Shown: positions 26,842-37,749 of the stretch, in pieces | Position numbering within the stretch: position 1 is the first letter of the stretch | Layout of the letters: every line of letters starts with the position of its first letter | Origin: Kappaphycus alvarezii | Lineage: Eukaryota > Rhodophyta > Florideophyceae > Gigartinales > Solieriaceae | Length of the DNA stretch: 64,000 bases | NCBI GenBank assembly: GCA_002205965.3 | Contig: NADL03000142.1 | Location: 1 to 64,000, forward strand | Direction of reading: 5' to 3' | Translations under genes and position numbers: made by a program | The notes under the pieces: generated by a model | Database searches by the model: none | The model's input: the letters and a program-made list of their open reading frames with translations, nothing else | What the model was told of the DNA's origin: nothing

Positions 26842-28785
26842 TATTGGTTGTACAATGTCGCACAGGAGCGTGCGGAAGCATTCATAAATTTAACTACGGA
26901 TGCGGGCGGCGGGTAGAAACCTGTCGCGCCTGTATTATTTGGAGACTAAACGCAAAACGGGTAGCGAAGTCGCGGAGCTCCTGTGGGGAGGAACCGCGAC
27001 GGGAAGCAGCGAAGGAAGCAAGGCGGCGGGAAAAACCCTTGCCGTCGTCGCCCAAGGCGCCATAGATATCAATCCGACGGGGGAGAGGAGGATATCGTTT
27101 TGGTTGCAGTAAGTGCCGTAATGACGATGTTTCTCGCGCTCTTCGAGTGTTGCGGCAGCGCTTGCGGTAACCGTACTTTGGCGAATTGGCGGCGTGCGGA
27201 GGGGTGGGCAACAGTAACATCGGCCAGCGATATCGGTACTGTGAAGCCCGTATGCAGCGGGTATGTAAATGTCCATTCGTAGCGGGGGGACTCCGAATGT
27301 CCAGATGGGTTGGGAACCTGGTAGAGGAGCGGAAAGTTCGACGAGGGCGACGATCCCAACTTCCTTGCAGTAGCGAGCAAGAACGTTGCGGAGGATGTGA
27401 TGACGATGAGTCATTCCGTCTTCGTATTTGCAGGTCAACGCGTGTTGACCACTTGGATCTAAGACGGGTGCGATGTCGGCCGAGCGGCGGAGCAGACCGG
27501 ACCGCGAGTAAATCCAGGGAATAGCGCGATGCCGAGACGGAGAGCCAGAGCGACTTTCCACGTAGACGAGGACATGTACGTACCGCGGTGGGGTGAGGAA
27601 GCGAAGGGAAAACAGACGAGGCGGAGGACGTGCGCACGGAGAGGAGCCGTGCTCGGTCGTGGGCTGCCGCAGACGTGAACAACCTATCGGACTTCGATAG
27701 CATGAGTTCAGTTGTGATCGCAGACTGGAGCGATTCGCCGGGGACCGGCGGTGAACAACGCTCGAAAAGAGCCGTAGCTGTAAGCGACGAAGACAGCTGC
27801 GGGTGGCGGGAGGATAAGAGCGAGATGGCGGACCGAGGGATCTCTTCCAAGTGGCGGTCCTGGGAAAGAGTGAGCAGATCGGAGATAAGTGCAAAAAAAT
27901 CAATTACAGATGCTGCGTAAGCACCTCGGTAATGTCTGAAGTTTGCAGGAGACCTAGACCGCCCATGGAGAAGGGGAGAGAGGCTTGGAGCCAGGCTCGC
28001 TCTGGACAGGGCAGCTGCATTGGTGGGAACGCTTCCCTCTGCTTCTGATCGAAGCTAGCGGCGAGTACCGCAGATTGAGTGGAGGAAGCGTACGTAGCAA
28101 GTGCATGACCTTGGAGCGTTCGCGCAGAAAGCGGTGTAAGTGGAAAACAAAATAGAGCATCATCCAAGTCTCGAAGGGATTGGAAGATGCGGTCAACTGC
28201 GTTTTGGCGGCCTGCGAAAAATTGGGAAGCAAAAGGGTCCGAGCCAATCGGGGATCCCAGCACGATGAAACCAGGGGGGGTTGAAAAGGGGCAAGGAAGT
28301 GCCAAAGGGGAGTGGGAAGGGGAGAAGCCGTAAACTTGGGTCTTGGCAAGGTTGAGCTGGAACCCTAGTGGACCTCCTTCAAGCTGGATGAAACGTAGGC
28401 AGCAGCGGCTTGGGACCGAGGAAAGAACAATTTACCGTCATCTGCGTACCAAGCGTTCATGGCAGGTGAGAACTCCTCCTGTAACGATAGCAAGAGAGGA
28501 TGGAGAGCTTGGGCCAAGAGCAAGGGACCGAGGGGATCACCTTGCTGGGTGCCCTCTGAACTACGGACATAGTAGGTCCGAAAGCAAGCTCTGTAGGAGC
28601 ATCGTAACAAGAGTGTATCCACCGTGCGAGGCCTAGGGCATGTGTCTGTACGGCTTCCAGAATGCGCTGGCGGGAGATGCAATTGAAAGCGTTGCAAGCA
28701 TCGATCTGGACCAAGACGTGATTGTGGAACTCGGATCTCTGGGAAAGACGACGCACAGTACACTACAGCAGAATCCTCAATCATG
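26842..28785 (-). pseudogene. RLE non-LTR retrotransposon G: RT, zinc knuckle, endonuclease; decayed
   Basis: Read on the minus strand: VLVQIDACNAFNCISRQRIL (motif A, about 28710), EGTQQGDPLGPLLLAQAL (motif B), NAWYADDGKLFF (catalytic motif C, about 28450), VLGSPIGSDPF (28260), the thumb and LPFSMGGLGLLQTSDI (27960). Then DPSGQHALTC with RHHILRNVL (zinc knuckle, about 27430-27360), RMDIYIPAAYGLHSTDIA (endonuclease Asp strand) and its C-terminus to about 26890. Frames change at about 28360, 27900 and within the endonuclease. The N-terminal zinc fingers are absent, so the copy is 5'-truncated near 28785. It is the most complete RT-to-endonuclease copy here. Confidence 0.8.
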
Positions 28786-28804
28786 ATTTTAATACAAATT
28801 CATA

Positions 28805-28850
28805 GGAATCCCAACTTTTACAGTACTGTACTGTACCGTACAGTAATGAT
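28805..28850. repeat. TACTGTAC-type motif cluster between elements G and H
   Basis: Overlapping palindromic motifs (TACAGTACTGTACTGTACC, then GTACAGTA) lie between the diverging 5' ends of G and H. The same motif is dense at 58.9-59.2 kb. Confidence 0.5.
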
Positions 28851-29024
28851 GTATTGACAAGCTCTTCCCCAAAACTCTCGTTTTCCATCTACCCAAAAGC
28901 CATTATCTTTTCTCTCCACGTCCTATGTGTGCCACCGCGATGCGACTTGCAGCACACGCTTCATTTGACCTTTTCTTGGATTTTGTCAATCGTCCCTCCC
29001 AGTCACCGATCTCGCGTCCCCGAA

Positions 29025-29546
29025 TGCAAAATAATTAGGATAGGTAGATCCAAAAAAATAAAATAGTTTCAACTTGAATAAACAAATAAATGCCACAATT
29101 GGACTTAGAATGAATAATGAATAGAAAACCAAATTTAATTATATCTGATCGTGGGAATATTCGATTGCCCAAGGATGTAAAAATATTTCTAACAACCTAG
29201 TACTACATATACTCTACACCAGGGTACAACATTTTGGTAGACATGATTCAGGCTCAGCAATAGTTATTGCAGTATTTTCCAGGTAAGCACTCATCCAGAT
29301 AATAATTTGTTGGCAGCATAAATGCAATAAATATAGCCTGTATAATATAAAAAACCAACTGTAGGACATAAAACTTATTACACACTGAGTTCAGCATAAA
29401 ATAGGGTTAGTGTAAAATAGATAAAATTATTCCTTGATGATTGGCAATAAATATAAATTGTGGGCCTCAATAAAAATATTGCTCAACAATTCAGCATCAC
29501 TGTAGGACACCGGGATAGAGATTAAAATATTTGGTCAATTTTCACA
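29025..29546 (-). repeat. Solo LTR of the Copia-like element
   Basis: It matches the LTR at 16123-16673 from TGCAAAATAATT to TTTTCACA, with substitutions and a deletion of about 30 bp. No internal element sequence adjoins it. Left flank CCCGA (29019-29023, plus one extra A) and right flank CCCGA (29547-29551) look like a 5-bp target duplication. It interrupts the 5' part of element H and probably arose by LTR-LTR recombination. Confidence 0.88.
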
Positions 29547-31673
29547 CCCGACGCTTGCTCTACGCTCATCAACCTCCAGAGCTCCGATCCATCTCTCTCC
29601 ACTGCGTTTGGCTTCCTTTGACGAACCGCCGAGGCCGCCAACGCCGCCAAATTCCCAGCCCAGATCGCCTCCGACTCTCCAAACTCCGCTTCGACGCCTA
29701 TCCCACCCGACACGCTCCCTCCCCGTATCCCGCCGCTGCTCTTCGCTAGCCCGTGGTAAAGTAACCGTCCACCCGTCTCCCGATTCTAGGTCGTATCACA
29801 GCTGTCGTCCCCAAACCTGCTCCACCGATCCACCCGATGCTGCAGAGGAGCATAAACCGCATCTCCGCCCGGCCCGTCAACAACGAGCAAAAGGAGTTTG
29901 CCCTTGTCTCAACACCACGCGACCAGCGCCCACTCCGCAACGCCTCATCTATTTGTGAGGCCTTAGCCGCTGGGGGCTTCCTCGGCTTCATCACCGTTGT
30001 CGCCACCGCCGATTCGCATGCAACCTTCGTCTGGGCTGTCGCCGATTCCCTGCATAGGCAATCCGCCTATGACGCGTTCCGTGACCAGTTCGAATCCTCC
30101 CTTTCCCTATCACCGTTTCTCCCCCCAACAATCATCTCTCATTGCCATTCCATTGCTGATCCCTAGTCCCTGCCACCCACCCTCCATGCCGAAGTCGCTC
30201 GCCTTTCCAGCCGCGCCTGCGCTTAGAGGCCCAAGCAATACTTCATCGAAGTGCTGCGGTTCTCCATGTCGGACATCCTGGCCCGCTATCCCGAGCTCGC
30301 CCCGCCCGCCAATCCTGCCAGTCCCCCGCTGCCCAAACCGTCTCCCCCTCCCCTCCCCAAAACTCCGCTTCTGCCAAACGATTCCGTCCCTCTGGACCTG
30401 AACCAGACTCCAACATGGACACGGGTTCTCACCACCCGTGCCTTCCACCTCGAAGTAATGGTTGCCCAACCCGCCATTGTCTTTCCGCTCTTTTTCCCTA
30501 CCCTTTCCTATCTTCCAAATTCCCTCTGCCTTCCTTTCCATTCACTGGTGGCTTTTCTTTGCAGGCGGTAAGTTGAGGCCTACTCTACACAGGCGCGCAC
30601 TGAAATCCCCCACAAATCATGGCTCTGGCTAAACTGGTTCTACACAAGAACGGCCGAGGTGAACCCCGCAACCGGCTTCGCCCCAGCCTGGTCGCCTCCC
30701 TTAAGCGCAGAATCCGCCTAGCACACGGGGGACAGTGGTCCCGCCTCATTGATGAAGCTGCTGACGCCTTCGGCGCTGTTCTCCACCGCAAAGCAGTTCG
30801 TACCCGATCCCCACAGGACCGCAGCAAACGGGTATTGCTCTATGGCTCACCATACAAAGCCGCCCAAGCCCTCACTGCTGCGGCCCCACCAGTCCCGCCA
30901 CCTTGGAAAATACCGATAAGCTCCGGTCCTTCCATCCCTTTCCTTCCCACCCCGCCAACCGAACCGACAGAGGTACCTTGCCCCGGTCGTGCACGTTCAC
31001 CGAGGCCGAAGCCCGCCGCCAGCTGCGACGACTCCCGTACCACAGAAGCCCTGCTCCGGATGGACTCCGTCCCTCCATACACAAAGCTCTAGTACATGCC
31101 CCCGGCGGCGCTGAGCCCTCGAAATAGGCCCTTAAGTAGTTCACTGTTTTCATCAACACCCTGGTCGATGGGAATTGACCCACTGAGACTAGCGAGTACA
31201 TCGCAAGTGCTACTCTATTGGGCCTGCGGAAAGATGACGCCTGTCGCACTCTGCGCCTGATCGCCATTGGCTTGCCAGCCGTCGAATTGCAGGGCACCTG
31301 ATAATGAAACTAATTCGGGATGATAAAGAGTTGGCCAACTACTTGCAGCCCCATCAACTCTGTGTAGGCGTGCCGTGCGATATGGAAGCCGTTGTCCATG
31401 CCACTCGGGCATGCATACATGAACTGCAGAACAATGATACCACCAACGTGCTCATTCAGGTTGATGCCCGGAAAGCATTCAACTCAATTGAGCGTTTCGA
31501 AATTCTCTCTCAGGCTAACTACCGTATCCCCAGCCGCACGTTGGGTCCACTTCCTCTACGGGGCTCCTTTCCAACTCTTCTTCGACCGTCACCTTATATG
31601 GAGTCGGGCTGGCACGCAACAGGGCGACCCTCGGCATGTTTCTCTTCGCCATTTCCGTCCACTCCCTTGTGTT

Positions 31674-31790
31674 TCACATTACTGTGCCGGTATATACCCT
31701 TGTTGAGTCGACTGTGGTTGTCTGAAAAACCATGGGGTAGATCGGCTATATCTTCCAAGAGTAAAACACCCAAACCTTTTTCCCCTTTTC
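31674..31790 (+). mobile_element. Short RLE 3'-end insertion inside the RT of element H
   Basis: The segment matches 26488-26602 and 33090-33187 from ATTACTGTG...GGTATA to AAAACACCCAAACC plus a C/T-rich end. It separates RT motif B from motif C in element H and introduces stops. Exact ends and a target duplication could not be fixed by eye. Confidence 0.6.
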
Positions 31791-32641
31791 CGCTCCTTTT
31801 TGCAAGTACTGGCATCCAATTTTCCCGCCCTCCCCCTTCATATATGGTACGCGGGCGACGGAACCCTAATTGCTCCCATCTCAGAAGCCCACGCCGTCCT
31901 CCAGTACCTGCGCCTGACCTGATCGAACTTCGGCTTCCACGTTAATCTTAACCCTCAGAAAACATCAGCCTGGTGGCCCTCTCTCTCACCACACCCTCTC
32001 CCACATTACCTTCCAGGTGAAGTCGTCGCCTCTGATGCTATCAAAGTTCTTTGGAGCCTCATTGGCACCCCGAATTCATGCTCTTCTCTGGCCCTCAAAG
32101 CCTTGCAGAAGGCGGGTCACTCTGGATAATCCTCTCCGCCATGAAAAAGCCCCAGATCTCATACCATATTCTCCAATTCTTTGCCTTCTCATGTCTGGTT
32201 ATGTACTTGTTGTGCTTCGCTCAATCCCGCCGCACATTACTTTACCACTTGCCAAAGCTTTTGACAAGGGGTTGCGAAGGGTTTTCGAGCAAATTCACCG
32301 GAGGATGCCTGCCATCGCGTGGCGACAAGCCACACTGCCCTTCCGCCACGGTGGCTTTGGGCTCACCCCACGCACTTCCATCAACGTCATCGCGTACGCG
32401 GTCTCAAATCTGAAGAACATGCCCGTCATTCGGCGACTCCTATCCACAGACTCCACGCATGTCCCCATGCTTCCGGCCCCATCCACCGACACCCTGACCA
32501 CGATTCTTTGCGCCCCTGCAGAAATATGACTAGAGGCACTCTTGTCACGCTTCAGCCACCTCGACAACACCGCCGCTTGCTCCCTCCAGGAAGAAATCTC
32601 CAATCATCTCTACCTTTCCTGCCTCTCCCTGCTTCATGCAT

Positions 32642-32729
32642 TGGTCCTTACGGGGGGAAGCTTTGGGTGTTTTAATGATTGAAAAATAAGGTCAGCTGTA
32701 ATCCCAGATAACATTGGTATGGTCCTTAC
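32642..32729 (-). mobile_element. 68-bp RLE 3'-end insertion with 10-bp target duplication
   Basis: TGGTCCTTAC occurs at 32642-32651 and 32720-32729. The 68 bases between end, on the minus strand, in ATTAAAACACCCAAAGCTTCCCCCC, in pieces matching the family terminus CACCCAAA plus a C run. Removing it restores the RT-to-knuckle reading of element H, so it is a separate, severely 5'-truncated insertion in the opposite orientation. Confidence 0.7.
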
Positions 32730-33286
32730 TGCCTCTTCTTCGCAGATTTTTACTCGGCTGGCCTCGACGGCCTCCTCGACAGCTTCATCCCCCTTTTCAA
32801 CACTTCCGCTGCCGTCCACAGAGCTAGACACCTCACTGGAGATATGGCGCACAATGGTCGTACTTCGCTTAGGCAACTTAGAATTCTGCGGCCTCCGGCG
32901 CTTGTCTATCTGTCTAGAAGGTAACCACACTGTTACCCATCACCTCGATACCAAGGAACGTGGCCGTGAGGGCACTGGAGACGTAGGGAAAGGTTCTGGG
33001 GTTTTGATGCAAAGGCACGCCGCAGCAGCCGTCATGTCCAATGCGGCCTGCTTGATGGCGGGCCTGAAAGTAGCATTTTAGGGGGCGTAGTTCCTTCCCC
33101 ATTACTGTGTCGGTATAACCTTTTTGAGTTGATTGTGGTTATGGGATAGACCGGATATATCTTCCAAGAGTAAAACACCCAAACCTTTCGCTATCAGGCT
33201 CTACCTGAAGAATTTTACCCACCCAATAATTTGTATTGGCTGGGTTTCAAGCATCATACTTAGATACAGCGGAAACTCTGCCGGGT

Positions 33287-34252
33287 TATGCAACCCGAAG
33301 AACTTGTGGAGTCTGAACGCAGTTTAACTATCACGGAAATAGAATCAAAAGCAGCCCACGAAGGGTCAAAGGAACGGTCTTCATCAGCGGAGATCGCGTC
33401 CTTTTAGGATCTGGGCCTGCATTTCCAGTTTAACCTGGCGAAGACAATCGCGAAGATATTGCAGCATCCGGACCTTTCCTTCAGAAAACAAAGGAATTAG
33501 CGCTGGCAGGCATCGCCCATGAGGATCCTTGCCTCATTCTGACATTTATTGAGGTTATCGAGGAGAATATTTCTGCAAACGTGACGTTAATCAAAGCAAA
33601 GAGGTTAGCTCACAGGTTTGAGGGCAATTTGATAGATTTATGTGCAGTCTAATCTTCGAAGATAGAGTGGAGGTTGCCGATACAGTACTCGATTCGAAAT
33701 CATCGAGAGACAATCGGATCGCCCGGTTTTTGGCACCGTTGTACTCTATCGATATGATTGATACACTTCGCTGTAACTTGGAGTTGGGTTGATACATGAC
33801 GATAATTTAACGATATTACTGGGGCTATTAAAAGCAGAATTAGCTACCTTGGAGGCAGTAGATGCTGAAACCGCTAGGACCAGAAAAAAAGACCCTGCAT
33901 ACTTTGCTATAGCATAGTAGCATAGCCCCAGCGCTTAGTGCCGTACTTAGTTAGCAGATTTATGGTAGACCTAACATTAACAGGTAAGAAACAGGTACGA
34001 GTTGAAAATCAAGCGTTGAGTGATGGATTGTTGTTCAGTCGAAGTGCTGGGGATCACGTTCTGTTTTTCTGTAAAGATCTAGTCTTACCTCTACTTTATT
34101 CTTCGAACTCCGATACAGAGTCTTCAATACTAAACTTTCGTAGTTCGATAAACCTACCTAACGTCAAAACTACGCCTCGATACGGCCTCTTTTGCCATGA
34201 AAGTGGCAGGAGGCGAATACAGGCCACAGAACCCATTAGATGCAGCCTATAG
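33287..34252 (+). pseudogene. Unrecognised decayed gene, at least 200 codons in five frames
   Basis: Directly after element H, successive plus frames are strongly coding-like. From ATG 33287 they read MQPEELVESERSLTITEIES; then LGLHFQFNLAKTIAKILQHP; then AHEDPCLILTFIEVIEEN and ANVTLIKAKRLAHRFEGNLI; then DRVEVADTVLDSKSSRDNRI and RFLAPLYSIDMIDTL; and KAELATLEAVDAETARTRKK ending near 33918. A further 104-codon frame at 33938-34252 may be a continuation or another exon. Each change is a one- or two-base shift. The product looks helical. A related piece (REEPIEILLNFIEV) occurs near 37170, so this may be a repeated family or an ORF of an unclassified element. Confidence 0.45.
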
Positions 34253-34788
34253 GTTCCATCACATCCACTAACTAGTTTGTTGTGAATCCAGAACCAGATA
34301 AATCTGCCCAACATCCCCAAATAGCCGACGTCAATTCAGAACACTTGAGTTGTTGCATCCTGTCCGCAGAGAGGTTTGCTATCGGTACCACAAACAGCAC
34401 TGATAGATTACCACATCAAAACGAGCTGCAAAGCCAATCAATACGAAAGAGATAAAACATAAAACACAATTCAACGTCACAAAAGAAGACATGTCACCCT
34501 GAAAAGTATCAATTCCTAACACCCCGTAAGATATCATAACTTGAGGCGAGGGCCGCAGCATCACATTTCAACTTTACGACAATATCGACCTACTGAACTC
34601 AACTCGGGAAGCTTGCAATCCGAGAAGTTAGCCTTTTGCTACCGCTTTTCCCAACAGAGATTCGTAAGATGAGGCGCACAAAGTTCAGTGACAACCTCAC
34701 CTGAAGAAGTCCAGAATCTAGTCGTGTGTGCAGTGTGAAAATGGAAAAATTATTGTAAGTGTTGGAAAACTATTTAATTTGTTTTCCA

Positions 34789-35085
34789 CATAGGGGGAAT
34801 GTTTGGGTGCTTTAATTTTTGAAAGATGTGATCAGTTGGGGCCCAGACCAGCCCTGATCAGTTGGGGCCCAGACTACATTGAATACAGTGATGAAAAACA
34901 TGCCGCAGCGGCAGCGATATCCAATGCGGCGTGCCTGTTGGCCGGCCTCCAGCAAGTTTTCTAGTATTTTGACGGCTTCCTGCCGATCCTTTACATTGTA
35001 AGCCTTTACCAACATCACGACATCCTCAGAAAACAGCTAAACATATTTTTCATAGATTGAAAACACCCCAAATTTCCCCATTGTG
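34789..35085 (+). repeat. Small module with inverted RLE 3' ends around an endonuclease tail
   Basis: The left edge GGGGAATGTTTGGGTGCTTT (34789-) and the reverse complement of the right edge (GGGGAAATTTGGGGTGTTTT, ending about 35085) are inverted copies of the RLE terminus. Between them the plus strand reads HAAAAAISNAACLLAGLQ followed by a stop, the last residues of the RLE-element protein. The 20-base TGATCAGTTGGGGCCCAGAC is directly repeated at 34829-34848 and 34855-34874. Confidence 0.6.
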
Positions 35086-35094
35086 ATTAAAAAA

Positions 35095-35560
35095 TGCTGA
35101 ACAAAGTTTTATCAGAGGCCCACAGTTTTTATTTATTGTGAACCATCGAAAATAATTTTATCCATATTCACTGGTCCATGTTTTATACTGAATTACACGT
35201 GAAGCAATTTTGTTTCTGTCAGCTGGCTCGGTAATTCTACAGTTATAATTACAGGAATTATATTACCAGCAAATTTTTATGTTGATGAATGCTCACCTGG
35301 AGAATTATTCTATAGTTAATACTGAGCATGAATTTGGTCTACAAAAATTATTAAACTACTGGAATCATCCTTTTAGCTTTCTTCTCTGCTCTACAGTATA
35401 AGTAGTCTTAGAATTTTAGAAATTTTTAGCAAGCCTCGGGCCATCGAACTATCCTCTTCGATCAGCTATCAATAAAAATTTTCTTTTATTATTATTCTCA
35501 GTCCTACTTAGGGATTTATTATTCATTTATTTGAAATTATCTAATTTATATCTACACTCT
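35095..35560 (+). repeat. Diverged relic of a Copia-like LTR, opposite orientation
   Basis: In reverse complement this tract follows the same order of landmarks as the LTRs at 16123 and 40185: CAAATAAATGAATAATA, a GATAGCTGATCG block, GATGGCCCGAGGCTTGC, GACTACTTATACTGTAGA, TTCATGCTCAGTA, CTCCAGGTGAGCA and GTGGGCCTCTGATAA. It is more similar to the relic at 40185-40860 than to the younger LTRs. It is the old remains of a related family, inverted relative to that copy. Confidence 0.65.
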
Positions 35561-36640
35561 AAGTAATTTTTTCATGTAGAGTCTTAAAATTGGAGGTTTT
35601 ATGGAACTTGTTAGCATTCCACATCCGGTGAGGATAGGATTTTCTTGGGTTATATATGAGCACAGAATGATGACAACACAAGATGATGGTCTAGAGCAGG
35701 GCAGCAAGTGTAATGAGGATATGGCACATTGATATGACGCACTTTACAGTAATATCAGCTGTTTTGAGCCTTAACTTGAGCCACAAGTGATGAACCCTAT
35801 ATGAATCTGAACCCTAGTACTACTTCCACTTCATGAGTAAAACTGAGAAACGTCCTTTGACTATTCGAAATACTGGAAAATGAGAAAATGAAACCGACTA
35901 TCATACACCTGTTCAGTTTTTCTTCAGAGGAAATAAATCCATGAGTTCTGGGAAAATGAGAAGTTATCAGTAGAAACGAAATAAAATTTAGTATTAAACT
36001 CCAGAAACGTAAAATTTTTTACAGGTGCTAAGTCAGTATAATCTGAGGAGATTATTCAGAGATCAACTCCACAGGCAGGCGGCGTGTGGACACCTGATGC
36101 TCCAAGAACACTATACTGTATCTGTCCAGCTCTCGTAAGTCTCGAGATATTATTGGACAGTCCTATAAAGCAATCATTTTAAGTTATACCAGAAATCATC
36201 TTTCTGCTTTGCCCTCAATTTGAACTGTCCTAATCACAAAATAATACTGGAAAAAATTAACTCTAGTTCTTTCCAATGGCCAATGGCAAAGAAGCGAAGG
36301 CGCCTAGTTTTTGTGCAATTGGTTTTTGAGACATTAAAAATTGCGTATATTTTCAATTGAGAGACAGGAGAGGAGCTCAAATTGATGCGTCAACTCTCGA
36401 GAGACATTTAAAATTTCAAATAAAGTTCCCCCTCTAGAAGATATGCTATTCAAGAAACTTTACCGAGCTATGCTGTTACTGTTTGATAATTTTCATATAA
36501 TCTAATTTCCTTGTTTGCCCAAGATCGCGCAAAACCGACCGTAACAAGGCGGTGCAAATTTTTTTAGGGGTCATTGTTTTTCTTATATTAAGGATACTAC
36601 CAGAATCATGTTATCTAGACGAAATTGACCTTATATTACA
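35561..36640. other. AT-rich tract without a recognisable gene
   Basis: Only short ORFs are seen. No repeat shared with the rest of the window was recognised. Confidence 0.4.
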
Positions 36641-36649
36641 CGGAAAGCA

Positions 36650-36865
36650 ATGAAGAATCACGCAAGCAACATAGTAGTAAGTGGATTAAAACAAAATATT
36701 TGCAAAAAGTTCAACTTAGTTACAAGAGTGTTGACGAGAAGCAGAGAGTATCTGCAGGGATTTAAAGTCTCCATTGGATGGAGTAATGGTGGTGCTGTAC
36801 AGAATTACGTTAGAGATCCTGTTACCATGTGTACTGTGACAAATAAGATCTGCACCGATTTTTGA
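36650..36865 (+). CDS. Hypothetical small ORF, 71 codons
   Basis: ATG-initiated frame reading KNHASNIVVSGLKQNICKKF to NYVRDPVTMCTVTNKICTDF. Composition is less biased than the AT-rich surroundings, but no family or start context supports it. It may be part of the decayed coding region that continues to 37.7 kb. Confidence 0.15.
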   Translation: MKNHASNIVVSGLKQNICKKFNLVTRVLTRSREYLQGFKVSIGWSNGGAVQNYVRDPVTMCTVTNKICTDF

Positions 36866-37109
36866 TGCTCAATCGTCCAGGATAGTCTTTATTTTTGTCA
36901 TTCATTTTGAGCCATTCAATTTAATTCATTGGTCAACGTATTTTAGAAAACATTTCAGAGCTTCTACTTGTGCTCGATACCGGCCGCAATGTGGGTTCAA
37001 AAATTACTATATAATGGGCATCTTATGTACCAGCATCCGGCCAGAAGGGACCAGAGATACACCATTTAAAGTACCTTCGCCACCAAACACCAGTAGCGTA
37101 CTAGCTTTG

Positions 37110-37383
37110 ACCGAACCCTTCGTTGCACAGATAGCGTTTTTAGGTTGAAAGCTGTTGTGCGGGAGGAACCAATTGAAATTCTGCTAAACTTTATAGAAGT
37201 CAGGTGAAGTCTTTTCTTCTAACAATAATTGTTATTTTGCAGCTATTGTGACTAAACATGAAGATGGTTACGCTCAAACCGAGTAAGGTGTCAAACTTTT
37301 AGGGCAAGAGGGAATTACTTTCGGTTAAATATTGGTTGCATGAATCCCGTGAGCAAGTCGTTCTGTTTCAGATTGACAATCTG
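37110..37383 (+). pseudogene. Fragments related to the decayed gene at 33.3 kb, with splice-like junctions
   Basis: The frame at about 37110-37203 reads RLKAVVREEPIEILLNFIEV, resembling the AHEDPCLILTFIEVIEEN block at 33.5 kb. GTCAG then meets GTGAAGTC, and about 40 bases later TATTTTGCAG ends a possible short intron containing CTAAC. Another block, GKRELLSVKYWLHESREQVV (about 37302-37383), is bounded by CTTTTAG and GTAAGTG, consensus-like splice sites. In-frame stops remain, so this is probably a relic. An expressed multi-exon gene is not excluded. Confidence 0.3.
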
Positions 37384-37749
37384 TAAGTGTTTGTATAAAA
37401 CGGCAAGATACCTTATTCTTCTTCTTTTTTGATGGACGCAGCGGCTATTTGATGGTACACCAAAGTAGCAAGTAACCAGGTCTCTGTAATACAACGGGAG
37501 TTTGAGGGGCTTCGGAGAGCCGAATTTATCCCAATTGATAGTTTCAGGCGCAACCGGGGTAAGATCAAGGGAGTAAAGCAGAAATGTTCTGTCGCTGCCC
37601 GTGTTAATGAGTTGCGAACTGTGGGGATGAAGTTCCTGGATATGAAGGATGGTGAGAAGATCTACCGTTTCAGTTGTATTTTGAAGAAGATTTTTCGTCT
37701 TGAGGGCATGGAGGGTGATAAGTGAAATGTAGAGGCCGCCATTAAGCAT
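37315..37749 (-). CDS. Hypothetical ORF, 144 codons
   Basis: This is an uninterrupted 144-codon minus frame in AT-rich DNA, long for chance. It contains LNGGLYISLITLHALKTKNL, LHPHSSQLINTGSDRTFLLY and KLPLYYRDLVTCYFGVP. No domain is recognised. The opposite strand is also open at about 37470-37715 (FEGLRRAEFIPIDSFRRNRG; VNELRTVGMKFLDMKDGEKI), so which strand is coding is unresolved. The C-terminus overlaps the splice-bounded block on the plus strand. Confidence 0.35.
   Translation of the reverse strand: MLNGGLYISLITLHALKTKNLLQNTTETVDLLTILHIQELHPHSSQLINTGSDRTFLLYSLDLTPVAPETINWDKFGSPKPLKLPLYYRDLVTCYFGVPSNSRCVHQKRRRIRYLAVLYKHLQIVNLKQNDLLTGFMQPIFNRK

Larger units (their letters stand above)
28860..33190 (+). 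pseudogene. RLE non-LTR retrotransposon H: near full length, decayed and interrupted
   Basis: Plus-strand order: a 5' region (28860-29018, continuing after the solo LTR); LLKR-type arginine-rich region at about 30690 (LKRRIRLAHGGQWSRLIDEA); TFTEAEARRQLRRLP and APDGLRP (30990-31080); LQPHQLCVGVPCDMEAVVHA and VLIQVDARKAFNSIERF (31340-31500); TQQGDP (31617); the catalytic box reads YAGDG, not YADDG (about 31850); thumb and TLPFRHGGFGLTPRTS (32330); pre-knuckle LEIWRTMVVLRLGNLEFCG (32840). It then jumps to the endonuclease end (QRHAAAAVMSNAACLMAGL, 33010) and 3' UTR ending CACCCAAACC at about 33187. The knuckle and most of the endonuclease are deleted near 32930. There are many frameshifts. Confidence 0.8.

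Noticed and set aside
26894..27850. 318-codon minus-strand ORF overlapping element G
   Set aside because: Its Arg/Ser/Pro-rich composition is that of a shadow frame. The neighbouring frame carries the zinc knuckle and the endonuclease motifs. Only its last ~90 codons coincide with the shifted endonuclease end.
30080..30110. GTTCGAATCC resembling a tRNA T-loop
   Set aside because: It lies within the 5' coding region of element H, and no cloverleaf can be drawn around it.
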